Shown: piece after piece, positions 46,241-56,809 of the stretch
Layout: the number at the start of each line of letters is the position of its first letter
Numbering within the stretch: the first letter of the stretch is position 1
Assembly: GCF_032452875.1 (NCBI RefSeq)
Contig: NC_083878.1
Location: 53,760,878-53,824,877 of the forward strand
Reading direction: 5' to 3'
Length of the DNA: 64,000 bases
Origin: Bos javanicus
Lineage: Eukaryota; Chordata; Mammalia; Artiodactyla; Bovidae
Made by a program: the position numbers and the translations under genes
Notes under the pieces: generated by a model
Seen by the model: the letters and a program-made list of their open reading frames with translations, nothing else
Databases searched by the model: none
What the model was told of the DNA's origin: nothing

Positions 46241-46446
46241 TTTTTTTCAGATTATTTTCTCTTATACATTATTACAAAATATTGAGTATAGTTCTCTGAT
46301 ATATAGAGTCGATCCTTGTTGGCCATTATAATATATATAATAGTCTTGCTTGGACAATTCCATGGACAGAGGAGCCAGATGGGTTAGGGTTCATGAGGTT
46401 GCAAAGAGTCAGACACGATTGAAGCGACTTAGCATGCACACATGCA
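45982..46446 (+). mobile_element. Composite insertion: Bov-tA + (CA)n + L1 piece + second Bov-tA tail
   Basis: Contains a full Bov-tA (45984-46208), a CA/TA microsatellite (46209-46240), ~105 bases of antisense L1 3' UTR (46241-46344) and a second Bov-tA tail (46345-46445). The set is bracketed by AAGTGGGACA at 45972-45981 and 46447-46456. A single duplication around the set suggests either one composite retrotransposition or nested insertions whose inner boundaries are hidden. Confidence 0.75.
46209..46240. repeat. (CA)n(TA)n microsatellite
   Basis: About eleven CA units, then TA units and a T-run, at the 3' end of a Bov-tA. Confidence 0.92.
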
Positions 46447-46737
46447 AAGTGGGACACACATAGTTTTTATTTAAAATCACATTTTTATTAATATTTTGCG
46501 TTTTCATTTATTATTTAAAACTAGTTTTTTTTTTCAGTTTCCTTTGGTTGCAATAACACTGAATTTATAGAGAATTTAGGAAGAACTGACATTTATCAAA
46601 TATAATCATCCTGTTCTTGGTTGTGAAATATCTTGTCCTTTATTGCCATCCCTTCTCAATACTGTTCATTTTCTCCATAAGGGAAAATTATTCACATTCA
46701 TATTCTGCAGGTTCATGATTATATTTTAATTTTGAAG

Positions 46738-47215
46738 TAAGTTACATTTATTTGTTGAGCTGTAATTGGCAAACAATATTATATTAGTTTTAGGTGTATA
46801 GCATAGTTAGTCAACATTTGTATATGTTGTGAAATGGTCACATTTTTCTGTTTCTATACAATAAAAAAGAACTGATCAGAAAGAGAAATTAAACAATCTC
46901 ATGTATAAAAATCACAGAAGAATAAAATACTTAGCAATAAATTTAACCAATGATGTGAAAGACCCCTACACTGAAAATTATTACATTGATGAAAGAACTT
47001 GAATAAGACACAAGTGAATGAGAGATAACACTGTACTCATAGATTGGAAAAATTTAATATTGTTAATATGTCTATATTACCCAAAGCAATCTAAAGATTC
47101 AGTGTAATCCCTATCAAAAATTTAAGTGGCATTTTTCATAGAACTAGAACAAATAATTCTAAAATTTATAGAAATCACAAAGTCCAACGAGCTAAGTTAC
47201 ACAGTCTATTTTATT
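46738..47215 (-). mobile_element. L1 with 5' inversion
   Basis: The antisense L1 3' UTR (46738-46845, TTGAGCTGTAATTGGCAAAC) is followed directly by sense ORF2 sequence (46846-47215, CTTAGCAATAAATTTAACCA and ACCCAAAGCAATCTAAAGAT). This order is the signature of twin priming. Decayed, no open frame. Confidence 0.75.
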
Positions 47216-47316
47216 TTTTAATATGCAAAGCAATCTCTTTTTAATTGAAGTATAGCTGATTTATAATGTTTTGCTATTTCAGGTGTACTCCAAAGTGAGT
47301 AGTGCATAATATGTGA

Positions 47317-47996
47317 TCAGTTCAGTTCAGTCGCTCAGTCATGTCTGACTCTTTGTGACCCCATGGACTGCAGCACACTAGGCCTCCCTGTCCATCATCA
47401 ACTCCTAGAACTTACTCGAATTCATATCCACTGAGTCAGTGATGCCAACCAACCATCTCATCCTTGTCCCCTTCTCCTCCTGCCTTCAATCTTTCCCAGC
47501 ATCAGGGTCTTTTCAAATGAGTCAGCTCTTTATATCAGGTGGCCTAAGTATTGGAGTTTCAGATTCAACATCAGTCCTTCCAATGAATATTCAGGACTTA
47601 TTTCCTTTTGAATGGACTGGTTGGATCTCCTTGCAGTCCCAGGGACTCTCAGGAGTCTTCTCCAACACCACAGTTCAAAAGCATCAATTCTTCAGTGCTC
47701 AGCTTTCTTTACAGTTCAATTCTCACATCCATACATGACTACTGGAAAAACCATAACCTTGACTCCATGGCCTTTGTCTGTAAATAATGTCTCTGATTTT
47801 TAATATGCTGTCTAGGTTGGTCATAACTTTCCTTCCAAGTAACTGTCTTTTTATTTCATGGCTGCAGTCACCATGTGCTGTGATTTGGGAACCCTCAAAA
47901 AAAAAGTCTGCCACTGTTTCAACTGTTTTCCCATCTATTTGCCATGAAGTGATGGGACTGGATGCCATGATCTTAGTTTTCTGAATGTTGAGCTTT
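47317..47996 (-). mobile_element. BovB LINE 3' fragment
   Basis: Minus-strand BovB, 680 bases, with a CAGTTCAG tail at 47317. It truncates at 47996 after GAATGTTGAGCTTTA. Older subfamily features (CCTAGAACTTACTCGAATTC) are shared with 48720 and 51631. Frameshifts interrupt the RT C-terminal block. Confidence 0.94.
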
Positions 47997-48007
47997 ATAC
48001 ATATATG

Positions 48008-48127
48008 TGGGCTTCCTGGGTAGCTCAGATGGTAAAAAATCTACGGCAGTGCAGGAGAACCCGGTTTGTTTCCTGGGTTGGGAAGTTCCCTTTGAAAAGT
48101 GATAGGCTACCCACTTCAATATTCTTA
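48008..48127 (+). mobile_element. Bov-tA SINE, 3' part missing
   Basis: Plus-strand head and half of the core (GGGCTTCCTGGGTAGCTCAG to CACTTCAATATTCTTA). It is cut by, or immediately followed by, the next Bov-tA. Confidence 0.9.
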
Positions 48128-48316
48128 GGCTTTCCTAGTGGGTCAGATGGTAAAGAATCTGTCTGCAATGCAGGAGACCTGGGTTCGATTCCTGGGTTGG
48201 GAAGATCCCCTGGAGGAGGGCATGGCAACCCACTCCAGTATTCTTGTCTGGAGAATCATCATAGACAAAGGAGCCTGGCAGGCTATAGTCCATGTGGTTA
48301 CAAAGAGTTGGACACA
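48128..48316 (+). mobile_element. Bov-tA SINE, tandem with previous
   Basis: Plus-strand copy from GGCTTTCCTAGTGGGTCAGA to GTTGGACACAAG. Same orientation as, and touching, the preceding partial copy. Confidence 0.94.
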
Positions 48317-48719
48317 AGCATATACATATATATATGTATATGTATATATATTTTTCAGATTATTTTTTCATACATTATTACAGAATATTGAGTATAGTTT
48401 TCTAATATACACAGTAGGTCATTGTTGGTTATTTATAATATATATAGTAGTATATACATTTTAATCCCAAACTCCTAATTTATCCCTTCCCTACTTTCCT
48501 CTTTGGTAACCATAACTTTGTATTTAATGTCTGTGAGTTTATCTCTATTTTCTATAAGTTCATTCACATCATTATTTTTAGATTTCAGATAAAATACAAG
48601 TAATATGATTAGGATATTTCCCTGAGTTACTTCACTTAGTATGGTAACCTCTAGGCCTATCCGGGTTGATGTAAAAGGCATTATTTCACTCTTTTTTATG
48701 GCTGGGTAATATTCCATTG

Positions 48720-48983
48720 TTCAGTTCAGTCACTCAGTCGTGTCCAACTCTTTGCATCTCTTTGCAACTGCAGCATGCCAGGTATCCCTGTCCATCACCA
48801 ACTCCTAGAACTTACTCAAACTTATGTCCATTGAGTTGGTATTGCCATCCAACCATCTGATCCTCTGTCGTCCCCTTCTCCTCCCGCCTTCAGTCTTTCC
48901 AAGCATCAGGGTCTTTTCGAATGAGTCAGCTCTTCACATCAGGTGGCCAAAGTATTGGAGTATCAGCTTCAGCATCATCCCAG
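48720..48983 (-). mobile_element. BovB LINE 3' fragment
   Basis: Minus-strand BovB terminal ~260 bases (tail TCAGTTCAGTCACTCAGTCG), with TTTGCATCTC repeated locally near 48752-48770. It ends abruptly at the GC-rich segment that follows. Confidence 0.92.
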
Positions 48984-49632
48984 CTATGGTGGATGTAATG
49001 AAGATAATGGTGACCTCCCTCAAAAGATCCCATGCATGTACTGCTACAGTCCGTGCCCCAACCCTGCAGCAGGCCATCACTGACCCACGCCTTCACCAGA
49101 GACTCCCAGACACCCACAGGCAAGTCTCCTGTGGGGTCACTGTCCCTTTCCCCTGGATCCTGTTGCACAAAGTTTTGTTGTGCCCTCCAGTAGTCTATTT
49201 CCCAGTCCTATGTAAGTTCCGGCAGCTCTATAGCAGGGTTAATGGCAACCTCCTCCAAGAGGACTTATGCCATACCCACACCCAGAGTCCCTGTCCCTGT
49301 GGCAGACCACTGTGCCTCCACAGGAGACGCTCAAACACAGTTCTGTCTCAGTATCTGTGGAGTCCCTGCGTCCTGGTGTGCACAAGGTTTGTTTGAGCCC
49401 TCTGAGTGTTTCTGGTGGGAATGGGATTTGATTCTAAACTTGAATTTGCCCCCCCTACCATCTTGCTGGAGCTTCTCCTTTGCCCTTGGACGTAGGATAT
49501 ATCCACACAGCTTGTCCAGCGAAGCGCAGGCACCACTCCTCACTATGGACGTGGAGTATCTCCTTTTGGCCGCTTGCCACTGCAGAGCCATGAAACCACC
49601 GCTCATAGCTCCTGTGCCACTGTAGGAAGTAC
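48984..49632 (+). other. GC-rich, CpG-bearing segment of uncertain origin
   Basis: About 650 bases clearly richer in G+C than their surroundings, with several CpGs (for example near 49490-49570). I recognise the style of a dispersed bovine repeat, possibly the 5' promoter region of a young L1 or an LTR element, but cannot assign it. Frames of 113 codons (minus, 49672-49331) and 190 codons (plus, 48824-49396, half of it BovB antisense) have no domain and are not called as genes. Confidence 0.4.
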
Positions 49633-49918
49633 CAAATATACTAAGTGCCAAATATACAAATGAATAGTCCATGTAACTCAGGGCTAAAAGAGTTCATTAT
49701 CAACCTTTTCTTCAATCAAACAAGTGCTTCGTTTTCTGTGTCTTGAGTTCAGTGTGTATAGTTTTTCCCTATATTCACCACAACTTGTCGGCATTTGGAA
49801 TACATTTAATTTGAAAAAAAAAAAACTAAAACCAGATCATCAATGTCATCCTGCCAGCAGCTGAATCATGTGTAAGATGTGTCTAAAGCTGCATTTTTAA
49901 GAAGGTGTAGATGTATGT
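49633..49918. other. Non-coding DNA
   Basis: No feature beyond a 12-A run near 49818 and a short local repeat (CCAAATATAC, twice, near 49631-49660). Confidence 0.5.
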
Positions 49919-50136
49919 GTGTGCTCTGTTGCTCAGTCTTGTCTGACTCTTTGTGATCCCAGGGACTGTGGCCTGCCAGTCTCCTCTGTCCATGGAATTT
50001 TCCAGGCAAGAATAATGAAGTGGGTTGCCATTTCCTTCTCCATCAGATCTTCCCAACCCAGGGATTGAACTCAAGTCTTGTGTGCCTCCAGTATTGGCAA
50101 GCAGATTTTTTATCACTAGGGCAATCTGGGAAGCCT
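49919..50136 (-). mobile_element. Bov-tA SINE, full length
   Basis: Minus-strand copy from GTGTGCTCTGTTGCTCAGTC to the head GGGCAATCTGGGAAGCC. Diverged. Confidence 0.93.
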
Positions 50137-50404
50137 CTCAGGTAAGAAAATGAATTAAAATCCCAACAACTGGAAAACTTAAAGTTAGAGAAATCTAAGA
50201 TAATAGTTATTTTTAATAAATAACAGGGTCATTGACATTTTCAGTGGAATTTGAAGTTGCTTTTCTCTGACATATATTAACAACTCTAAAGCAAAAATAA
50301 TAGTGGATAATATATAGCAAAGAGACAGCAAAAACAAATTGGCAAGTTTTTATCTGAAAGTTGTGAATCAGTTAATTCTAATGTTTATTTCTGAAATATA
50401 CTGT
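50137..50404. other. AT-rich non-coding DNA
   Basis: Nothing recognised. Confidence 0.5.
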
Positions 50405-50872
50405 AGTGGTTAATTGTTTGTGTCAACTGGCCTGAACCACGGAGTGCTTACTTATTTGGTTATTCATCATTCTGGGTGTGTGAGGCTGTTTCTGGATGAG
50501 ATTAACATGTTAATTGATAGAATGAGTTAGTAGATGGACCTCTCTAAAATGAGTGGGCCTCATCGAATCAATTATAGGTTTCCATAGGGGGGAAAAAAAA
50601 TCTGACCCACCTTCAAGTAAGTACCTTTGTACTCAAACTGAACATCAGTTCTCCTGATTCTTATGTCTTTGGACTCAGGTTGAAACTACACCATCAACTC
50701 TCCTGGGTCTCCAGTTTACCTACTCATTCTATAGGTCTTGGCTTTTGTCAGATTCCATAATCATGTCAATCAATTCCTTATAATAAATATCTATACACAC
50801 ACACATACACACACATCCCTACCTCTTATTAGTTCTATTAGTTTTATAGGAGAAACTTGATTAATTTACAAA
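50405..50872 (+). mobile_element. Ancient LTR-like mammalian repeat, sense
   Basis: A familiar mammal-wide sequence: TGTTTGTGTCAACTGGCCTG, ATTCTGGGTGTGTGAGGCTG, GTGGGCCTCATCGAATCAAT, CTCCTGGGTCTCCAGTTTAC and an AATAAATATCT signal followed by a CA-rich stretch. The order fits a solitary ERVL-class LTR. Subfamily not assigned. No coding capacity. Confidence 0.6.
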
Positions 50873-50951
50873 TTTACAATTCAAAATTAAATATATTATT
50901 TCTCCCCTATAACACACATTCTAACATATAATTTATATATAACTTTTGTTG

Positions 50952-51578
50952 TTTTTGTTGTTCAGTTGCCCAAAGATTCTGACTCTTTGCAACCCCATGG
51001 ACTGCAGCATGCCAGGCTTCCCTGTCCCTCATCATCTCCTGGAGTTTGCAAAAGTTCATGTTCATTGCATTGGTGATGTCATCCAATCATCTCATGCTCT
51101 GACACTCTCTTCTCCTTCTGCCCTCAATCTTTCCCAGCATCAGGGACTTTTCCAGTTAGTCATCTGTTTGCATCAGATGACCAAAATACTGGAGCTTCAG
51201 CTTCAGCCTCAGTCCTTCCAGTGAATATTCAGGGTTGATCTCCCTGAAGATTGACTGGTTTGATCTACTTGCTGTCCAAGGGTCTCTCAGGAGTCCTCTC
51301 AAGCATCACAGTTTGAAGGCTTCAAATCTTCCATGCTCTGCCTTCCTTCTGGTCCAGCTCTCACAACCATACCTGACCACTGGGACTTAGCCTTGACCAT
51401 ACGGACCTTTGTTAGCAGAGTAATGTTTCTGCTTTTCAACACACTGTTTATGTTTGTCATCTCTCTCTTGTCAAGAATCAATCCTCTTCTGATTTCATGG
51501 CTGCAGTCACTCTCTGCAGTGATTTTGGAGCCCAAGAAGAGGAAAACTATCAGAACTTCCGTGTTTTCCCCTTCAAGA
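50952..51578 (-). mobile_element. Old BovB LINE 3' fragment
   Basis: Minus-strand BovB starting TTGTTGTTCAGTTGCCCAAA and running to TTCCGTGTTTTCCCC. It is heavily diverged, similar in age to 6646-7915. Separated from the next, younger BovB by an AT tract. Confidence 0.9.
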
Positions 51579-51630
51579 TTATATACATATATAATATATA
51601 TTATATATTATTGTATATAATTATATATAT
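51579..51630. repeat. TA-rich low-complexity tract
   Basis: ATATACATATATAATATATATTA-like sequence, partly self-complementary, between two same-strand BovB copies. Confidence 0.85.
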
Positions 51631-53448
51631 CAGTTCAGTTGCTAGTCATGTCTGACTCTTTGTGACCCCATGGATTGCTGCATGCCAGGCCTACCTGTCC
51701 ATCACCAACTCCTAGAGCTTACTCAAATTCATGTCCATTGAGTTGGTGATGCCATCCAACCATCTCATCCTTGTCATCCCCTTCCCCTCCCCACTTCAAT
51801 CTTTCCCAGCATCAGGGACTTTTCGAATGAGTCAGCTTTTAGCATCACATGGTCAAAGTATTGGAGTTTCAGCTTTAGCATCAATCCTTCCAATGAATAT
51901 ACAGGACTGATTTCCTTTAGGATGGACTGGTTGGATCTCCTTACAGTCCAAGGGACTCTCAAGAGGTTTCTCCAACACCACAATTCAAAAGCGTCAATTC
52001 TTTGGCCTTCAGCTTTCTTTATAGTCCAACTCTCACATCCATACATGACCACTGGAAAAACCATAGCTTTGACTAGACAGACTTTGTTGAAAAAGTAATG
52101 TCTCTGCTTTTTAATATGCTGTCTAGGTTGGTCCTAAGTTTTCTTCAAAGGAATAAGCGTCCTTTAATTTTATGGCTGCAGTCACCATCTGCAGTGATTT
52201 TGGAGCCCCCCAAAATAAAGTCTGCCATCATTTCCAATGTTTCCCCATCTACTTGCCTTAAAGTGATGGGACCAGATATCATGATCTTAGTTTTCCAAGT
52301 GTTGAGTTTTAAGCCAACTTTTTCACTCTACTCTCACTTTCATCACGAGGCTCTTTAGTTCTTCTTCACATTTTGCTGTAAGTGTGGTATCATTTGCATA
52401 TCTGAGGTTATTGATGTTTCTCCCAGTAATCTTGATTCTAGCTTCTGCTTCATCCAGTCCAACATTTCTCCTGCTGTACTTTGTATATAAGTTAAATAAG
52501 CAGGGTAACAATATACAGCCTTGACGTACTCCTTTTGTGATTTGGAACCAGTCTGTTGTTCCATGTCCAGTTCTAACTGTTGCTTCTTGACCTGCATACA
52601 AATTTCTCAGGAGGCAGATCAGGTGGTCAGGTATTCCCATCTCTTTAAGAATTTTCTACGGTTTTTTGTGATCCACACAGTCAAAAGTTTTGGAGTAGTC
52701 AATAAAGCAGAAGTAGATGTTTTTCTGGAATTCTCTTGCTTTTTCAATAATCCAATGGATGTTAGCAATTTGATCTCTGGTTCCTCTGCCTTTTCTAAAT
52801 CCAGCTTGAACATCTGGAAGTTCACGGTTCATGTATTGTTGAAGTCTGACTTGTAGAATTTTGTGCATTACTTAGCTAGAATGTGAGATGAGTGCAACTG
52901 TGCTATAGTTTGCACATTCGTTGGCATTGCCTTTCTTTGGGATTTGAATGCAATCTGACCTTTTCCAGTCCTGAAGCCACTGCCAAGTTTTCCAAATTTT
53001 CTGGTATATTGAGTGTAACACTTTCACAGCATCATCTTTTCAGATTTGAAATAGCTCAACTGGAATTCCATAACCTCCGCTAGCTTTGTTCGTAGTGATG
53101 CTTCCTAAGGCCTACTTGACTTCACAATCCAGTATATCTAGTTCTAGGTGAGTGATCACACCATTGTGGTTATCTGTGTCATGAAGATCTTTTTTGTATA
53201 GTTCTTCTGTATATTCTTACCACTTCTTCTTAATATCTTCTGCTTCTGTTAGGTCCATACCATTTCGGTCCTTTATTTTGTCCATCTTTACATGAAATAT
53301 TCCCTTGGTATCTCTAATTTTCTTGACGACATCTCTAGTCATTCCCATTCTATTGTTTTCCTCTATTTCTTTGCCTTGATCACTGAGGAAGGCATTCTTA
53401 TCTCTCCTTGCCTTTCTTTGGAATGCTGTATTCAAATGAGTATATCTT

Positions 53449-53453
<5 letters not shown>
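51631..53453 (-). mobile_element. BovB LINE, 1.8 kb, older subfamily
   Basis: Minus-strand BovB from a CAGTTCAG tail through the whole RT to the linker upstream of it, truncated at a (TA)n tract. RT pieces lie in at least four frames: C-terminus (52064-51774), palm (52640-52323) with YANDTTLTA replacing YADD, and fingers (52868-52656). The upstream linker (53528-53217) is present, so only the endonuclease is missing. Confidence 0.95.
52323..52868 (-). pseudogene. BovB RT remnant with mutated catalytic loop
   Basis: Overlapping minus-strand frames (52868-52656 and 52640-52323) keep the QYMNRELPDVQAGFRKGRGT block, IYFCFIDYSKTFDCVDHKK (motif A with its Asp) and RQGCILLPCLFNLY. The palm loop reads YANDTT, so one metal-binding Asp is lost, and frameshifts divide the domain. 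Inactive. Confidence 0.85.

Positions 53454-53489
<36 letters not shown>
53454..53489. repeat. (TA)n microsatellite
   Basis: About 17 uninterrupted TA units at the 5' edge of the BovB. Confidence 0.95.
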
Positions 53490-53490
<1 letters not shown>

Positions 53491-53533
53491 CCTTTTAAGA
53501 TTACCAAATCATCCAACTTGCCATACAATTAGA

Positions 53534-53757
53534 GGGTTTCCAGGCGGCACTAGTGGTAAAGAATCCACCTGTCAATACAGGCGACTTAAGAGTGTTGGGT
53601 TCAATCCCTGGGTCAAGAAGATCCCTGGAGGAAGGCATGGCAACCCACCAGTATTCTTGCCTGGAGAATCCCAGGGACAGTGGAGCCTGGCGGGCTATAG
53701 TACATAGGGCTGCACAGAGTTGGACACAATGGAAGCAACTTAGCACACACACACACA
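53534..53757 (+). mobile_element. Bov-tA SINE, full length
   Basis: Plus-strand copy from GGGTTTCCAGGCGGCACTAG to GAAGCAACTTAGCACACACA, with a short CA tail. Confidence 0.95.
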
Positions 53758-54304
53758 ACTGTACATTTGGTAAGTCCTTTTTGTTTACTCTTTCACAGAA
53801 ATGTTTATCTTACAAGTTATGAATACACCAGTAATTTTCTCCCATTTCCTCTTCTTGATTACTTTTAATTCTCTCTAATGTCTTTGCAAAAGAAGGCTGT
53901 AGCTTAGCCATAGCAATTTTCATTTGCTTTTCATCATGGCATTTATTCATCTTCAGCCCTGAGCTTTGTATAGTTAATTCAGAGCATGGAATTTATTTTT
54001 ATTTCTCAACTTATCCCTCTCTGTCTCTCAGTCATAAACCAAGGGCAATTGATCCCTTATTCTCTGGACCTGCCAAAGTTTCTTTATCCCAGTGTCCAGT
54101 CATAGCTGTCATTTGCAAAACACTGACAGGTGCTTTGGGTATATTTGCCATCTCTAATTTCTTCCATATTTGGACAGGTCCTTGCTTCTCCTTAATATTA
54201 GATTGCTGAAAGGAAACATAACTATTCAAGGCTTATGCTGTTCAAGTAAGAAAAATATACTAATTTAAATCCAATAGAAACCATGTTTCTCCTAGCATCT
54301 TTGT
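53758..54304. other. Non-coding DNA; one odd minus-strand frame
   Basis: No named repeat. A 65-codon minus-strand frame (54229-54032) has a hydrophilic, protein-like composition, but no family I recognise and no support from neighbours. I leave it uncalled. Confidence 0.45.
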
Positions 54305-54866
54305 TCATTCAGGCAGCTATAACAAAATACCAGACTGGCTAGTTTATAAACAATAGAAACGTACTGCTTATAGTTCTGAATAATGGAAGTCTGAGATCAA
54401 GGTGTCAGTTAGTCAGGTAAGTATCTTCTTTTGGATCACAGACTTTCCCTTGTATCCTCACATGGTGGAAGGGGCTAGGGAGGTCTCTGGGGTCTCTTTT
54501 ATAAAAGCAAGAATCCCATTCATGAGGCTCCATCCTCTAGACTTAATCACCTCTCAAATGCCCTCCTACTAAGACTATCACCTTTGTGACTCAGGATCTT
54601 AACATAAGAATTTTACTGTTAGTTGCTCAGTCATGTCCACTCTTTGGGACCCCATGGAATGTAGCCTGCCTGACTCCTTTGTTCATGGAATTCTCCAGGA
54701 AAGAATACTGGAGTGGGCAGCCATTCCCTTCTCCAGGGGATCTTCCCAACCCTGGGACTGAACCTGGGTCTCCTGTATTGCAGGCAGATTTTTTATAATC
54801 TGAGCCACCGGAAGCCCTTGTGGGGATCAGAATTTCAACATATGAATTCTGGGGGAACACAAACAT
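54305..54866 (-). mobile_element. MaLR (MST-type) LTR, antisense, split by Bov-tA
   Basis: Antisense MaLR LTR: GCAGCTATAACAAAATACCA, CTCACATGGTGGAAGGGGCT, GGTCTCTTTTATAAAAGC, CCCATTCATGAGGCTCCATC. After the SINE it ends TTTCAACATATGAATTCTGG, then GGAACACAAACATTCAG. A solitary LTR of a non-autonomous ERVL relative, with no internal region. Confidence 0.85.
54614..54818 (-). mobile_element. Bov-tA SINE inserted in the MaLR LTR
   Basis: Minus-strand copy from CTGTTAGTTGCTCAGTCATG to GAGCCACCGGAAGCCC. The LTR sequence reads on across it. Confidence 0.94.
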
Positions 54867-55190
54867 TCAGATTACTGTACATACTTTCACAAAAAGTTGC
54901 TTCGATTTGTAATTTCATCTTCTTTCCATTGGTCTATAGTCAGTGGTTCTGTATCTTTTTGGTATTATGATGCCCATTACCGGCAGACAGAATAGTCATA
55001 AGATGAAAGATATAAGGTTCTATATCCTTGAAGTAAACTTCTTTTTTGTTCAGAAGATTTCTAAAACATTTACAAAACAAGAAAGACTCAAATAAGCAAC
55101 TGAATACTGACCTGAGTATAGGATACAATTGTTTCCTTAAATTCTATAAATGATAGGAAGGGATTCAGAGAAGGGGTATGTCTGTGATTT
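54867..55190. other. Non-coding DNA
   Basis: No gene. TCAGTGGTTCTGTATC near 54940 hints at a decayed hAT-type element, too weak to call. Confidence 0.45.
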
Positions 55191-55193
55191 AAT

Positions 55194-55396
55194 TGTTCCC
55201 TCATAGCTCAGTTGGTAAAGAATCCGTCTGCAATGCAAGAGACCCGGGTTCAATTCCTGGGTCCGGAAGATCCCCTGGAGAAGGAAATGGCAACCCACTC
55301 CAGTATTCTTGCCTGGAGAATCCCATGGACAGAGGAGCCTGGCAGGCTACAGTCCATAAGGTCGCAAAGAGTTGGACACGACTGAATGACTAAACC
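55194..55396 (+). mobile_element. Bov-tA SINE with consensus-like Pol III boxes
   Basis: Plus-strand copy. Its internal promoter is well preserved: A-box-like TAGCTCAGTTGG (55204-55215) and B-box-like GGGTTCAATTCCT (55246-55258). The core and tail show few changes. It is followed by an (ACC)n tract. Likely one of the younger SINEs here. Confidence 0.95.
55204..55258 (+). promoter_or_regulatory. RNA polymerase III A and B boxes in Bov-tA
   Basis: The spacing of A box (55204) to B box (55246) is that of a tRNA-type internal promoter, inherited from the tRNA-Glu ancestor. Activity is not implied. Confidence 0.65.
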
Positions 55397-55414
55397 ACCA
55401 CCACCACCACCACC
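55392..55414. repeat. (ACC)n microsatellite
   Basis: Seven ACC units at the 3' end of the Bov-tA, serving as its simple-sequence tail. Confidence 0.95.
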
Positions 55415-56799
55415 AGTATGAGCAAGGGTACAGAAGCTGAAACAGTTGATATCAAAGAACATCATTTCTCAAAAGCAAAAATGAAAATAAGAAGTAGTTT
55501 AGAATGTATTTCTCTATGTGAAAATGGTGATGAGGAATTCTGCATAATAAAAGGCAGTTGCTATAATTTTACCCTAAGAGAAATTACATGTTTAAAAGTA
55601 CTTTTATAAAAATTAACTAAACATTTTTCAGATTTGAAAATGCATTCTTCCCTTTTCTCACTAGACTTCTTATTTTATTTTAGAAATTAAAAAAATATTT
55701 CCTAAATCTTATTTTATACACTGAATAAAATGGTGTGAGGTAACACACAGGTGCACACATACATACACACACATGCACACACAGAAAAATTAAAGGGCTT
55801 TTGCCTCCTTGGTTAATTCTTACATCCTTGTTCTTTGTTTCTGATTGAATTATTTTCTCAATAAGGGTCATTTTTCCTCAGTTAGGGCACTTCTTAGATA
55901 CAAAATCCACTGTATTATGAAAACGATCATATCTACAGATACGCATTTCACTCACATATTTAATATTAGTGTTAATGGCTGTTCATCTATGCACATGTAT
56001 GTGAATATGGGTTCTAAGCATTTTAAACAGGTTATGGTAACTACCATATAGTATTGAATATACATATATATATGTATATACATATATATATATTATGTAC
56101 ATATATATGTATATATTCCATTTATATGTACTATATAGAGAAATAATATATAATACTATATATATGCATACATTAAATATCTATACTTGATTGAATAAAC
56201 ATAGACACCAAATTCTGAAAGCAAGAAGTCCAGTGGGATATGATTAATCCAATAAAATCAAGAGAGAGAAATGGAGTTATAGCATAAACTTGACCACAAA
56301 AATCCAAAAGTGCTTAAATTTTCTTTAAATTAGTTCAAATAAATTGAATATCTTTAACAGTGGAAAGCAAAACTAAGGTGCTTATTACCCGCACAAGGTT
56401 GAAGAGCCTAGGTAGAAAAATACCTTCAAAAATGACTGAAACAAAAATTATAGGTTAAAAGTTTCAGTAAGTTTTAATTCAAAAGCACTTTTACCTTTTC
56501 ATTACAGCTTATCAGATGGCTTCATAAAATATGATTTACTTTATAATCTTAGGTATTTATATCAGAGATTGTAGTGATCTGCATTAGTTGAATACTTTCT
56601 CACAAACTTAGGGTTATCAAATGAGGATCATAATTCATGGCTACAGAATTAATAATTAACTAATTAGATAATTAATTGGATTAATTTTAAATTAATTTGC
56701 TAATTTGTTTGTTATTTTGAAAATAGTTGTACACATCTAGTTGGATTGGGAACAGAGCTTAGCTAATGGAAGTATTTAGTGTACTGATTAGAAGATGGG
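55415..56799. other. AT-rich DNA with simple repeats, no gene
   Basis: Contains a CA-rich tract (55744-55781), a long ATATGT/ACATAT tract (56055-56170) with self-complementary stretches, and an AATTAATT-rich stretch (56645-56700). No gene seen. Confidence 0.6.
56055..56170. repeat. ATATAC/GTATAT low-complexity tract
   Basis: Alternating TACATATATATATG and its complement repeated several times. It can form AT-rich hairpins. Confidence 0.85.
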
Positions 56800-56809
56800 C
56801 TTTAGAGTC

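Larger units (their letters stand above)
45040..46735 (-). mobile_element. Ancient L1 ORF2/3' region, antisense, split by a composite insertion
   Basis: Decayed antisense L1 on both sides of 45982-46446. The left part carries ACAATTTACACTTCAGCAGT and CATTTCCATGATTACTATTG. The right part carries GTTGCAATAACACTGAATTT followed by ATAGAGAATTTAGGAAGAAC. These are consecutive portions of antisense L1 ORF2, with no open frame. Confidence 0.7.
47216..48719 (-). mobile_element. L1 3' region, antisense, broken by BovB and two Bov-tA
   Basis: The 3' end (47216-47316, TAATTGAAGTATAGCTGATT) is separated from its continuation (48317-48719, ATTATTACAGAATATTGAGT and GGCTGGGTAATATTCCATTG) by a BovB and two SINEs. 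Bases 47997-48007 (TACATATATGT) appear to be the L1's own AT tract left between insertions. Confidence 0.82.

Noticed and set aside
48824..49396. 190-codon plus-strand frame
   Set aside because: Its first half is antisense BovB and its second half is the unassigned GC-rich segment. A frame running across a repeat junction is fortuitous.
49480..49580. Possible CpG island or promoter
   Set aside because: Too few CpGs and too short, with no downstream exon. Kept only as an unassigned GC-rich segment.
54032..54229. 65-codon minus-strand frame with protein-like composition
   Set aside because: No domain, no neighbouring exon, no start context and no family resemblance that I can name. Too short to support alone.
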